From NCBI GenBank assembly GCA_947382415.1, contig CANCYO010000001.1:62001-126000 (forward strand): a stretch of DNA of 64,000 nt. Reading direction: 5' to 3'. Shown here piece by piece: positions 27,601 to 35,615 of this stretch. Made by a program: the position numbers and the translations under genes. Position 1 is the stretch's first letter. Every line of letters begins with the position of its first letter. The stretch is from an uncultured Lachnospiraceae bacterium. GTDB taxonomy: Bacteria > Bacillota > Clostridia > Lachnospirales > Lachnospiraceae. The notes beneath the pieces were generated by a model. It did no database searches, was not told where the DNA came from, and was given only the letters and a program-made list of their open reading frames with translations.

Positions 27601-27847
27601 AGGCTTTGTGTATGAGATGATCAGCAAGATTCAGACCATGCGAAAGGATGCGGATTTTGAGGTCATGGATCACATCCGCGTCTCTCTCAACGGCAATGAG
27701 AAGCTCTCTGCTATTGCAGACAGAAACAGCGGGGCAATCTGCGGCAAGGTGTTGGCAGATACGCTTGGGAGCGGCGAGTCCTATGCGGTGTCAAAGGAGT
27801 GGAATGTAAACGGAGAAAACGTAACCATCTCCATCGAAAAGATATAG
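24695..27847 (+). CDS. ileS: isoleucyl-tRNA synthetase
   Basis: A 1050-residue class I synthetase. PHIGH (about residue 53) is the HIGH motif and KMSKSKG (about 600) the KMSKS motif; WTTTPWTLPSNVAL marks the editing (CP1) domain and FISEGVDQTRGWFYSLL the catalytic core. The zinc-binding CPRCG and the C-terminal anticodon-binding region (FVDELSNWYVRRCRERFW) are present; the length fits the eukaryote-like/longer IleS type. It charges isoleucine tRNA. ATG 24695 is chosen with AGGAAGGAG upstream; the frame upstream overlaps the T-box. Controlled by the T-box. Confidence 0.96.
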   Translation: MYKQVDKNLNFVEREKAIEKFWADNDIFQKSMDSRREGPTYTFYDGPPTANGKPHIGHVEGRTIKDMIPRYRAMKGCMVPRKAGWDTHGLPVELEVERLLGLDGKEQIEEYGLAPFIDKCKESVWKYKGMWEDFSQTVGFWADMEDPYVTYNDDYIESEWWALKTIWDKKLLYKGFKIVPYCPRCGTPLSSHEVAQGYKQVKERSAVVRFKAVGEDAYFLAWTTTPWTLPSNVALCMHPEETYCKVKAADGRTYYMAQALLDQVLGSLAAEGEAAYEVLETYTGKELERREYEPLFACAGEAAAKQKKKAHFITCDTYVTMSDGTGIVHIAPAFGEDDAKVGREYDLPFVQFVDGRGNMTEETPYAGKFVKDADPDILRDLDAEGKLFSAPKFEHDYPFCWRCDTPLLYYARESWFIKMTAVKEDLIRNNNTINWIPQSIGEGRFGNWLENIQDWGLSRNRYWGTPLNIWECECGCQHAVGSREELYRMSENEAAKTVEFHRPYIDEITIKCPECGGQMRRVPEVIDCWFDSGAMPFAQHHYPFENKELFEQQFPAQFISEGVDQTRGWFYSLLAESTLLFNKAPYENVIVTGLVLDENGQKMSKSKGNAVDPFEALQTYGADAIRWYFYTSGAPWLPKRFSGKAVQEGQRKFMGTLWNTYAFFVLYANIDGFDASKYTLEYDKLAVLDKWILSRLNTVVGQADANLEAYRIPEAAKAMQDFVDELSNWYVRRCRERFWAKGMEQDKINAYMTLYTALLTICKAAAPMIPFMTEDIYRNLVCSNDPDAPESIHLCSFPVVEERFIDKELEADMENVLDAVVMGRACRNDAAIKNRQPVSRMYIRSDFKLNEFCTAIIEDELNVKEVVFTDDVRDFTSYTFKPQLRTVGPKYGKQLGGIQKTLAALDGNLAMDELNAGGALKFDVDGVAVELAKDDLLIEMAQKEGYVSQEDNRMTVVLDTNLTEELVEEGFVYEMISKIQTMRKDADFEVMDHIRVSLNGNEKLSAIADRNSGAICGKVLADTLGSGESYAVSKEWNVNGENVTISIEKI

Positions 27848-27915
27848 TGAAATCGGAAAGATAAAGTGAATAAGAATGTCCCAATCATGAGATAATGATG
27901 AGATAAAGACATGGC

Positions 27916-27957
27916 AAAATCGGTGCCCGAAAGAAAATTCGGACACCGATTTTGTTA
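27916..27957 (+). terminator. intrinsic terminator after ileS
   Basis: AAAATCGGTG (27916-27925) pairs with CACCGATTTT (27944-27953); the stem extends inward with CCGA and TCGG. A T-rich tail follows. Confidence 0.85.
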
Positions 27958-27997
27958 GTTTTAATATGGCAGATTAAAAGGCGGATCAGATGACAGA

Positions 27998-29431
27998 TTG
28001 GGGGTGGCGGTAATTCGGCATAATCAAATCAAAACAAAGCAGCGTCCGCATTTGGTATGCAGAGCGGAGAACCAGATACTGCTGATGCTGATTTTTTTTG
28101 TTATCCTCGCAGCGGTGCAGGTCATGATCCGTCCCGGTTTCGAGGATGATCTGATCTTTGCGGGATATTGGGAGAGGAGACCGCATCTGGAGTTTCTGGG
28201 ACTGCGCTACCGCACATGGACTTCGCGGGTGATCATCGAGGCGGGACTGATGGCTCTTGCGGCTGCGGACCCGTTAATATGGCGGACATTAAATATTGCG
28301 GTTATTCTGATTCTTGTGTGGATCACAGCGGATATGTTCGGATCGTATAATAAACCTCGGGATCAGATTTTATTTTTTACCATTCTGTGGATGATTCCTC
28401 TTGGTTCTCTGTGCAGTGCGGGCTGGATCACCACTACAGTCAATTATCTGTGGTGTCTGACATTGGGGCTGGTGGCCATGCGTCCGATCAAACACTGGCT
28501 TCTGGGTGAGCGCATTCCGGGCTGGGAGTATGTGCTCTGTCCGCTTTGTATGCTGTACGCCGCCAACATAGAGCAGATGTGCGCTATCCTTTTAGGCGTT
28601 TATGGGGTGTTTGGCGTGTATTTTGTCTTTCGGCGTCTTACGGGAGTATTCCCGCTTTTGCTGATACAGTTATCCATCGTGTTTTTGGAGATTTGCATGA
28701 TTTGTGCGTCTCCGGGGAATCAAAAACGCATGGTTTATGAGGCCGGGAGATTTTTTCCTGAATTCATTCAGATGCATACGGGTGAAAAACTGCTTATGGG
28801 ATTTTTGGAAACCGCACATTATTATATTGCGGGCGGGCATGGACAGGTTTGCTATCTGTTTGCCTGTCTGACAGGAGTTTTGTTTTTGTGTCTGATGTCA
28901 GGCCTTTCATCCGGTTCTTTGGATAAAGGTGCAAAAATAAAGTTTTCCGGGCTGTTTGCCGCTCTGTGCCCTTTGGTTGTCTGCTGGCTGTGCATGTATG
29001 GCTTTCGATTTTTACTATACGGACTCAATGTGCCTCGGGGCAGACGCCTGCTCAGTGTCCTTGCCGAAAACAGACAGATCGCCGGGCAGGGGGATTTTTC
29101 GGTATTCATGGTAGGCGTACAGACTGTGGTCTATCTGGCGGTACTGGTATGTGTGGCGTTGACGATCTACAGGCTTCACGGCGCGGGCAAAGAGACTGTG
29201 CTGGAACTGCTGATATTGACCGCAGGTTTTCTGTCCAGAGTGATCATGGGGTTTTCACCCACCATCTATGCTTCCGGCGACCGTACCGCCCTTTTTTGCT
29301 CTATTGCAGTTTTAATCCTGATCCTGCGCAATCTCAGCATCTGGCTGCGGGGGAATCCCGAAGTCCGTTATAAGGCTGTGATGGGGGTGTATGTGGGCGT
29401 CATGATACTTTGCAATTTCAAGAGAGCATAA
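27998..29431 (+). CDS. multi-pass membrane protein, DUF6056-like
   Basis: A protein of about 477 residues with roughly ten membrane helices. Near the start, PGFEDDLIFAGYW gives an acidic loop like those of GT-C-type transferases, and a conserved-looking SAGWITTTVNYLW segment follows. The family resembles DUF6056 (polymer or glucosyl transferase-like) of Firmicutes; function is unknown. The start is uncertain: TTG 27998 or GTG 28004 (GGGGGTGG nearby) are possible, and an ATG near 28086 directly before the first helix has GGAG upstream. It ends at a hairpin that overlaps the glgP promoter. Confidence 0.6.
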   Translation: MGVAVIRHNQIKTKQRPHLVCRAENQILLMLIFFVILAAVQVMIRPGFEDDLIFAGYWERRPHLEFLGLRYRTWTSRVIIEAGLMALAAADPLIWRTLNIAVILILVWITADMFGSYNKPRDQILFFTILWMIPLGSLCSAGWITTTVNYLWCLTLGLVAMRPIKHWLLGERIPGWEYVLCPLCMLYAANIEQMCAILLGVYGVFGVYFVFRRLTGVFPLLLIQLSIVFLEICMICASPGNQKRMVYEAGRFFPEFIQMHTGEKLLMGFLETAHYYIAGGHGQVCYLFACLTGVLFLCLMSGLSSGSLDKGAKIKFSGLFAALCPLVVCWLCMYGFRFLLYGLNVPRGRRLLSVLAENRQIAGQGDFSVFMVGVQTVVYLAVLVCVALTIYRLHGAGKETVLELLILTAGFLSRVIMGFSPTIYASGDRTALFCSIAVLILILRNLSIWLRGNPEVRYKAVMGVYVGVMILCNFKRA

Positions 29432-29460
29432 AAAAGAGTTGGAATTTGCTCTTTTTCTTG
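29431..29460 (+). terminator. terminator of the membrane protein gene, overlapping the glgP promoter
   Basis: AAAAAGAG (29431-29438) pairs with CTCTTTTT (29449-29456), ending in a T-rich run. The loop contains the -35 box of the next promoter. Confidence 0.6.
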
Positions 29461-29467
29461 CTATAAT
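29439..29467 (+). promoter_or_regulatory. promoter of glgP
   Basis: TTGGAA (29439-29444), 17 bases, TATAAT (29462-29467). The -10 is perfect. Confidence 0.65.
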
Positions 29468-29542
29468 ATACCCATACGTTTTCCGATATCTGGCGATACG
29501 GAAACACATGGGATTGAAAGTTAAGCGAAAGGAGATAATAAA

Positions 29543-32059
29543 TTGAAAGTTACGGTTTCTAATGCGACTACGGGTATCACCAAAAAGAAAGCTGCAGTTT
29601 CTTTTGATAAGGAGCTTTTTAAGAGGAGCGTCCTTTACAATGTAAAAACTTTATATCGCAAAAATCTGGAGGAGGCGGATCCCCAGCAGATTTTCCAGGC
29701 GGTTGCCCTGGCCATGAAGGATCAGATCGTAGACAATTGGATGGAGACCCAGAAGGCTTACGAGAAGGAAGACCCCAAGATGGTGTATTATATGTCCATG
29801 GAGTTCCTCATGGGCCGCGCGCTGGGCAACAATATGATCAACATGCAGGCGTACAAGCCTGCGCAGGAGGCCATGGAGGAGCTTGGACTAAATCTGAATA
29901 CCATCGAGGATCAGGAGCCCGATGCCGCTCTGGGAAACGGCGGTCTGGGACGTCTGGCGGCATGTTTTCTGGATTCCCTGGCCACATTGGGTTATCCCGC
30001 ATACGGCTGCGGCATCCGGTATCGTTACGGCATGTTCAAACAGGAGGTCAGGGACGGCTATCAGGTGGAGGTGCCTGACAACTGGCTGATGAACGGCAAT
30101 CCCTTTGAGCTGCGCAGGCCCGAGTATGCAAAGACCGTGAAGTTTGGCGGTTATGTGTCTGTACATACCGATGAAAACGGACGCAATGTGTTCACACAGG
30201 AGAATTATCAGTCTGTCCGTGCAGTCCCCTTTGATCTGCCGGTTGTGGGCTATGGCAATGGGATCGTGAATACTCTGCGTATCTGGGATGCGGAGCCTGT
30301 GGAATGCTTCCAGCTCGACTCCTTCGACAAGGGAGATTATCAGAAGGCGGTGGAGCAGGCAAATCTCGCGAGAAACATCTGTGAGGTGCTCTATCCCAAC
30401 GATAATCATTATGCAGGCAAGGAGCTGCGCTTAAAGCAGCAGTATTTCTTCATCTCCGCGTCCGTTCAGGAAGCGGTGGAGAAGTATATGAGAAAACATC
30501 AGGATATCCACAAATTCCATGAGAAAGTGACCTTCCAGCTCAATGACACGCATCCCACGGTGGCCATCGCAGAGCTGATGCGCGTTTTGATGGACGATTA
30601 TTATCTCACATGGGACGAGGCGTGGGAGGTGACCACCAAGACCTGTGCGTACACCAATCACACGATCATGGCGGAAGCGCTGGAGAAATGGCCTATTGAA
30701 CTGTTTTCCAGACTGCTTCCCAGAGTTTATCAGATTGTTGAGGAGATCAACCGCCGGTTTATCATTGACATTGAAAATAAATACAACAATGTGCCCGGCG
30801 TGAACGTGCAGGACAAGATCCGCAAGATCGCTGTCATCTATGACGGGCAGGTGAAGATGGCGCATCTGGCCATCGTAGCCAGTTACTCCGTGAACGGTGT
30901 GGCCAGACTCCATACAGAGATTCTCAAAAAGCAGGAGCTTCGGGACTTTTATGAGATGTACCCCGACCGCTTTAACAACAAGACCAACGGCATCACCCAG
31001 AGAAGATTCCTGCTTCACGGCAATCCGCTTCTGGCGGACTGGGTTACTGCTCATGTGGGCAGCGACTGGATTACGGATCTGCCTCAGATCGGCCGCCTGA
31101 AGATTTATGCTGACGACAGGAAGGCGCAGCAGGAATTCATGAATATCAAGTATCAGAATAAAGTGCGTCTGGCACAGTATATCAGGGAACATAATGGCAT
31201 AGAGGTGGACCCCCGCTCTATCTTTGACGTGCAGGTAAAGCGTCTGCACGAGTACAAGAGACAGATGCTCAACATCCTGCATGTGATGTATCTCTATAAT
31301 GAGCTGAAGGAGCACCCCGAGATGGAGTTCTATCCCAGAACCTTTATCTTTGGAGCAAAGGCTGCTGCCGGCTACCGCAATGCGAAGCTGACCATCAAGC
31401 TGATCAACTCCGTTGCGGATGTAGTCAATAACGACGCTTCCATCAACGGCAAGATCAAGGTTGTTTTCATCGAGAACTACAATGTGTCCAACGCGGAGAT
31501 CATCTTCGCGGCGGCGGATGTGTCCGAGCAGATATCCACTGCCAGCAAGGAGGCATCCGGCACGGGCAATATGAAGTTTATGCTCAACGGCGCATTGACG
31601 CTGGGCACCATGGACGGCGCCAATGTGGAGATCGTGGAGGAGGTGGGATCGGAGAACGCGTTTATCTTCGGTCTGTCCTCAGACGAGGTCATCAATTACG
31701 AGCAGCATGGCGGCTACAATCCCATGGAGATTTTCAACAACGATCAGGATGTGCGCAAGGTTTTGATGCAGCTTATCAATGGTACTTACGCACAGGATAC
31801 AGAGCTGTTCAGACCTCTTTATAATTCACTGCTCAACACCCAGAGCACCTCCAAGGCGGACACCTACTTTATTCTGAAGGATTTCCGCTCTTATGCGGAG
31901 GCTCAGAAGAAGGTGGAGCAGGCATACAGGGACGAGGAGGGCTGGGCAAAGAGCGCGATTCTCAATGTGTCATGCTCCGGCAAGTTTACCTCTGACAGAA
32001 CCATTCAGGAATATGTGGATGAGATCTGGCATTTGGATAAGGTGGTCGTAAAGAAGTAA
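29543..32059 (+). CDS. glgP: glycogen/alpha-glucan phosphorylase
   Basis: The 838-residue GT35 enzyme releases glucose-1-phosphate from alpha-1,4-glucans. The family signatures are clear: NGGLGRLAACFLDSLATLGY, QLNDTHPTVAIAELMR, GVARLHTEIL, TNGITQRRFL, and the PLP-binding segment KEASGTGNMKFMLNG with the Lys near residue 676. The start is a TTG with AAGGAG nine bases upstream; no better ATG is near. A lipoprotein gene begins one base after its stop. Confidence 0.95.
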   Translation: MKVTVSNATTGITKKKAAVSFDKELFKRSVLYNVKTLYRKNLEEADPQQIFQAVALAMKDQIVDNWMETQKAYEKEDPKMVYYMSMEFLMGRALGNNMINMQAYKPAQEAMEELGLNLNTIEDQEPDAALGNGGLGRLAACFLDSLATLGYPAYGCGIRYRYGMFKQEVRDGYQVEVPDNWLMNGNPFELRRPEYAKTVKFGGYVSVHTDENGRNVFTQENYQSVRAVPFDLPVVGYGNGIVNTLRIWDAEPVECFQLDSFDKGDYQKAVEQANLARNICEVLYPNDNHYAGKELRLKQQYFFISASVQEAVEKYMRKHQDIHKFHEKVTFQLNDTHPTVAIAELMRVLMDDYYLTWDEAWEVTTKTCAYTNHTIMAEALEKWPIELFSRLLPRVYQIVEEINRRFIIDIENKYNNVPGVNVQDKIRKIAVIYDGQVKMAHLAIVASYSVNGVARLHTEILKKQELRDFYEMYPDRFNNKTNGITQRRFLLHGNPLLADWVTAHVGSDWITDLPQIGRLKIYADDRKAQQEFMNIKYQNKVRLAQYIREHNGIEVDPRSIFDVQVKRLHEYKRQMLNILHVMYLYNELKEHPEMEFYPRTFIFGAKAAAGYRNAKLTIKLINSVADVVNNDASINGKIKVVFIENYNVSNAEIIFAAADVSEQISTASKEASGTGNMKFMLNGALTLGTMDGANVEIVEEVGSENAFIFGLSSDEVINYEQHGGYNPMEIFNNDQDVRKVLMQLINGTYAQDTELFRPLYNSLLNTQSTSKADTYFILKDFRSYAEAQKKVEQAYRDEEGWAKSAILNVSCSGKFTSDRTIQEYVDEIWHLDKVVVKK

Positions 32060-32060
32060 T

Positions 32061-33050
32061 ATGAATTTGTTTCAGGTAAAAAAATATCTGCCGGGTCTGT
32101 GCGCAGCGCTGCTTCTGTTTTGCGGCGGCTGCGCACGGCTCAGTCCGGCACAGAGCCCGGGAACCGGAAACGGAGAGTTTCCCGGAGACGGGCAGGCAGC
32201 AGAATGGGAAATGCATATTACGGAGGAGACGCTGCGGCTTCCCGGGTTTCAGGGAGAGTATGACATTTTGTTTCTCACAGACACCCATGTGGTGATCAGG
32301 GACGAGAGAGATACTCCTGAGGAGGCGGCGGAGGGCGACGCCAGACTGGCAGAGTTTCGCAATGCGGAGGGCGTGTCTGCGGCGGTTCAGACAAAAGACT
32401 GGATTGACTACGCAAACGACCAGAAGGTGGATGCGGTGCTGCTGGGAGGCGATATCATCGACTACCCTTCCGCAGGCAATCTGGATTTTCTGGAGGAACA
32501 GCTGGGGAGGCTGGAGATGCCTTATCTCTATACGCCGGGCAATCACGACTGGACATACCCATGGGAATATATGACGGAGTATGGCAGAGAGACCTATCTG
32601 CCGATGCTGAATCCCTATATGGAGGAGAACACAGCCATTCACACATGGGAGACGGATGATCTGATGATCATTGCCGTGGACAACAGCCCGGGGCAGGTGG
32701 ATCATGAGGCCATGGAGCGCTATGAGGAGCTTCTGGATACGGACAAGCCAGTTATCGTGATGGTACATGTGCCGTTTCTGACACAGTCCGTGCTGGCGAG
32801 AGCCCGGGAGGAATGGGATTCCGGCGTGGTGATCGGCGGCGGGAATTACGGCGGTATCTATGAAAACAAGGACAGTGAGCGCTTTATGAAGCTGACTACT
32901 GCCGAGGACAGTCCGGTGGAGCTGATGCTGGCTGGACATGTGCATTTTTATGACAGGGACTATATTGACGGAAAAAAACAGATCCTGCAGGTGGTGGGAG
33001 ACGCCGGCTATCACGGCAGCGCGGTGAGACTGCGCATCTGCGGACAATAA
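32061..33050 (+). CDS. lipoprotein calcineurin-like metallophosphoesterase
   Basis: A 329-residue protein with a lipoprotein signal (LLLFCGGC, Cys near residue 24) and a calcineurin-type metallophosphoesterase domain: DTHVVIRDERD, LLGGDIIDYP, TPGNHDWTYP (the GNHD block), MVHVPFLTQS and AGHVHFYDRD. These supply the two-metal site. It acts outside the membrane on an unknown phosphoester. It starts one base after glgP, yet the ribosome site is poor, so translation may depend on coupling. Confidence 0.88.
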   Translation: MNLFQVKKYLPGLCAALLLFCGGCARLSPAQSPGTGNGEFPGDGQAAEWEMHITEETLRLPGFQGEYDILFLTDTHVVIRDERDTPEEAAEGDARLAEFRNAEGVSAAVQTKDWIDYANDQKVDAVLLGGDIIDYPSAGNLDFLEEQLGRLEMPYLYTPGNHDWTYPWEYMTEYGRETYLPMLNPYMEENTAIHTWETDDLMIIAVDNSPGQVDHEAMERYEELLDTDKPVIVMVHVPFLTQSVLARAREEWDSGVVIGGGNYGGIYENKDSERFMKLTTAEDSPVELMLAGHVHFYDRDYIDGKKQILQVVGDAGYHGSAVRLRICGQ

Positions 33051-33079
33051 AAACAGAAAATGTTTGACAGGAGGATTTT

Positions 33080-35374
33080 ATGATTCAGTTATCGCAGGGC
33101 GGAGCCTATCTGGTAAACGGGACAGAACTGATTCCCGACGGGCCGGAGGCAGCGGCCGCCGTTAAGGCAAAAACAGGAAAAGATATGACGAGAGAAGCGG
33201 CAGCGCAGGGTACCATGGCTTACGGAATCCTGAAGAGTCACAACACCTCCGGCAATATGGAGAAGCTCAAAGTCCGTTTTGACAAGCTGACCAGCCATGA
33301 TATCACTTTCGTGGGCATCATTCAGACGGCCAGAGCTTCAGGGCTGCAGAAGTTTCCCATGCCCTATGTGCTCACCAACTGCCACAATTCCCTGTGCGCG
33401 GTGGGCGGCACCATCAACGAGGATGACCATATGTTTGGACTTACCTGCGCCAAGAAGTACGGCGGCGTTTATGTGCCTCCTCATCAGGCGGTGATTCATC
33501 AGTTCGCCCGGGAGATGCTGGCGGGCTGCGGCAAGATGATCCTTGGTTCCGATTCACACACCCGTTATGGCGCATTGGGCACCATGGCTGTGGGCGAGGG
33601 AGGACCTGAGCTGGTAAAACAGCTTTTGAACCAGACTTATGATATCAATATGCCCGGCGTGGTGGCCGTGTATCTGAAAGGCGCTCCCGTGAAGGGCGTG
33701 GGCCCTCAGGATGTGGCGTTGGCCATTATCGGGGCTGTGTTTGCGAACGGTTATGTGAAAAACAAGGTGATGGAGTTCGTGGGTCCCGGCGTGGCTTCCC
33801 TGTCTGCTGATTTCCGTATCGGTATCGACGTTATGACCACGGAGACCACCTGCCTGTCCTCCATCTGGAAGACGGATGACAGGATACGCGAGTTTTATGA
33901 GATTCATGGGCGCAGCGAGGAGTACGCAGAGCTTAGTCCTGCCGGGATTGCTTACTATGACGGCGTCATCGAAGTGGATCTGGATAAGATACGTCCCATG
34001 ATCGCCATGCCCTTCCATCCCAGCAATACCTATACTATCGAAGAGCTCAACGCTAATCTCATGGATATTCTGGACGAGACGGAGAAGCGCGCTCTGGTGA
34101 GCCTGGACGGCGCTGTGGAGTACTCCCTTAAAGATAAGGTGAAGAACGGTAAATTCATGGTGGATCAGGGCATTATCGCGGGCTGCGCAGGCGGCGGTTT
34201 CGAGAATATCTGCGCTGCTGCGGATATCCTGAAGGGCCGCTATATCGGATCGGACGGATTTACCCTGAGCGTATATCCCGCCTCCATGCCCGTGTACATG
34301 GAACTGGTTCGGAATGGCTGCTGTGCCACGCTGATGGAGACCGGTGCGGTGATGAAGACGGCGTTCTGCGGACCCTGCTTTGGCGCGGGGGACACGCCTG
34401 CCAACAATGCCTTCAGCATCCGTCATTCCACCAGAAACTTCCCCAACCGTGAAGGAAGCAAGCTGCAGAACGGTCAGATATCTTCTGTGGCTCTGATGGA
34501 TGCCCGCTCTATCGCCGCCACCGCGGCCAATCAGGGTGTGCTGACCCCCGCCACGGATTTTGACGGGGAATTTGGCAGATATCAGTATCATTTTGATTCC
34601 AAAATATATGCAAACCGTGTATTTGATTCCAAAGGTGTGGCCGATCCCGATGTGGAGATTCAGTTTGGGCCCAATATCAAAGACTGGCCCGAAATGGGAG
34701 CGCTGCCCGAGAATCTGGTGCTCAGGGTAGTCAGCGAGATCCATGATCCTGTCACTACCACGGATGAGCTGATTCCCTCGGGCGAGACTTCCTCCTATCG
34801 TTCCAACCCGCTGGGGCTGGCAGAGTTTGCCCTCTCCAGAAAGGACCCTGAGTATGTGGGCCGGGCGAAGGATATCCAGAAGGCGGAGAAGGCCAGAATG
34901 GCCGGAGAGCATCCCTGCCAGGCACATCCCGATGTGAAGCCCGTGATGCAGGCAGTGAAGCAGACCTTCCCCGATGTGAGTCATGAGAATACCGGTTTTG
35001 GTTCCACTATTTTTGCGGTGAAGCCCGGGGACGGTTCTGCCCGGGAACAGGCGGCCTCCTGTCAGAAGGTATTGGGCGGCTGGGCCAATATTGCCAATGA
35101 GTATGCCACAAAACGCTACCGCTCCAATCTGATCAACTGGGGTATGCTGCCCTTTTTGATCGAAGAGGGCGAGCTTCCCTTCAAAAATCTGGACTATCTC
35201 TTCTTCCCCGGTATCAGAAAAGCTGTGGAGGAGAAGGCCGAGGTGATCAGGGCCTATGTGGTGGATAAAGAGGGCGGCGCGATGAAAGAGTTTGATCTGA
35301 GGCTGGGTGAGCTCACGGACGAAGAGCGCAGAATCATTCTGGAGGGCTGCCTGATCAACTACAATCGCGTATAA
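33080..35374 (+). CDS. aconitase-family putative hydratase (YbhJ-like)
   Basis: A 764-residue protein with the aconitase fold: DSHTRYGALGTMAVGEGGPE, IAGCAGGGFENIC, and TAFCGPCFGAGDTPANNAFS, which provide the cysteines for a [4Fe-4S] cluster, then NFPNREGSKLQNG and the C-terminal swivel part. Length and arrangement resemble E. coli YbhJ (about 750 residues), a hydratase with unknown substrate, rather than citrate-cycle aconitase. AGGAGG precedes the ATG. Gap of 29 bases after the phosphoesterase gene. Confidence 0.85.
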   Translation: MIQLSQGGAYLVNGTELIPDGPEAAAAVKAKTGKDMTREAAAQGTMAYGILKSHNTSGNMEKLKVRFDKLTSHDITFVGIIQTARASGLQKFPMPYVLTNCHNSLCAVGGTINEDDHMFGLTCAKKYGGVYVPPHQAVIHQFAREMLAGCGKMILGSDSHTRYGALGTMAVGEGGPELVKQLLNQTYDINMPGVVAVYLKGAPVKGVGPQDVALAIIGAVFANGYVKNKVMEFVGPGVASLSADFRIGIDVMTTETTCLSSIWKTDDRIREFYEIHGRSEEYAELSPAGIAYYDGVIEVDLDKIRPMIAMPFHPSNTYTIEELNANLMDILDETEKRALVSLDGAVEYSLKDKVKNGKFMVDQGIIAGCAGGGFENICAAADILKGRYIGSDGFTLSVYPASMPVYMELVRNGCCATLMETGAVMKTAFCGPCFGAGDTPANNAFSIRHSTRNFPNREGSKLQNGQISSVALMDARSIAATAANQGVLTPATDFDGEFGRYQYHFDSKIYANRVFDSKGVADPDVEIQFGPNIKDWPEMGALPENLVLRVVSEIHDPVTTTDELIPSGETSSYRSNPLGLAEFALSRKDPEYVGRAKDIQKAEKARMAGEHPCQAHPDVKPVMQAVKQTFPDVSHENTGFGSTIFAVKPGDGSAREQAASCQKVLGGWANIANEYATKRYRSNLINWGMLPFLIEEGELPFKNLDYLFFPGIRKAVEEKAEVIRAYVVDKEGGAMKEFDLRLGELTDEERRIILEGCLINYNRV

Positions 35375-35401
35375 ATGAGCACGATTAACCACATACTAAG
35401 C

Positions 35402-35428
35402 TAAAGTTAAAAGAAAATGTGTCGATAT
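35402..35428 (+). promoter_or_regulatory. sigma-28 (SigD-type) promoter of the 397-residue calcium-loop protein
   Basis: TAAA (35402-35405), 15 bases, and GTCGATAT (35421-35428) against the SigD consensus TAAA-N15-GCCGATAT: one mismatch in total. This ties the following gene to the flagellar regulon. Confidence 0.7.
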
Positions 35429-35435
35429 AAAAAGT

Positions 35436-35615
35436 ACAGGACGACGGGAGGGCCACCCGGAGTTCAAGTAAGAGCGACACCACGGATGGTATGCTTTGCG
35501 GAGAAACGGATTCCTTCGCAAAGCTGCCATCCTTTTTTATGAGGGGACAGGAAGTCGGAAGCTGTGGCTTCACCATAAAAAAGTATGTGGTGGTCAGAAA
35601 AGGAGAAAGGAAGGT
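35436..35615 (+). ncRNA. structured leader with a terminator hairpin
   Basis: About 180 bases of leader between the promoter and the TTG start. It contains a short hairpin (CGGG..CCCG near 35453-35470) and then a strong terminator: GGATGG-TA-TGCTTTGCG (35484-35500) pairs with CGCAAAGC-TG-CCATCC (up to 35532) and ends in six Ts. Such a hairpin between promoter and gene suggests attenuation. No known riboswitch consensus is recognised. Confidence 0.55.

Noticed and set aside
33554..35392. 612-codon open frame antisense to the aconitase-like gene
   Set aside because: It is the mirror of a clearly conserved gene, has no family features and no ribosome site; long antisense frames are common in GC-biased coding DNA.
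35436..35615. c-di-GMP riboswitch in front of the calcium-loop gene
   Set aside because: Neither the GEMM type I core (GGGCAAACC / GGGACGCAAA) nor type II features could be found; only the terminator is certain.
35496..35615. N-terminal extension of the 397-residue protein
   Set aside because: The extension lies on the terminator hairpin; the TTG at 35616 has a strong ribosome site.
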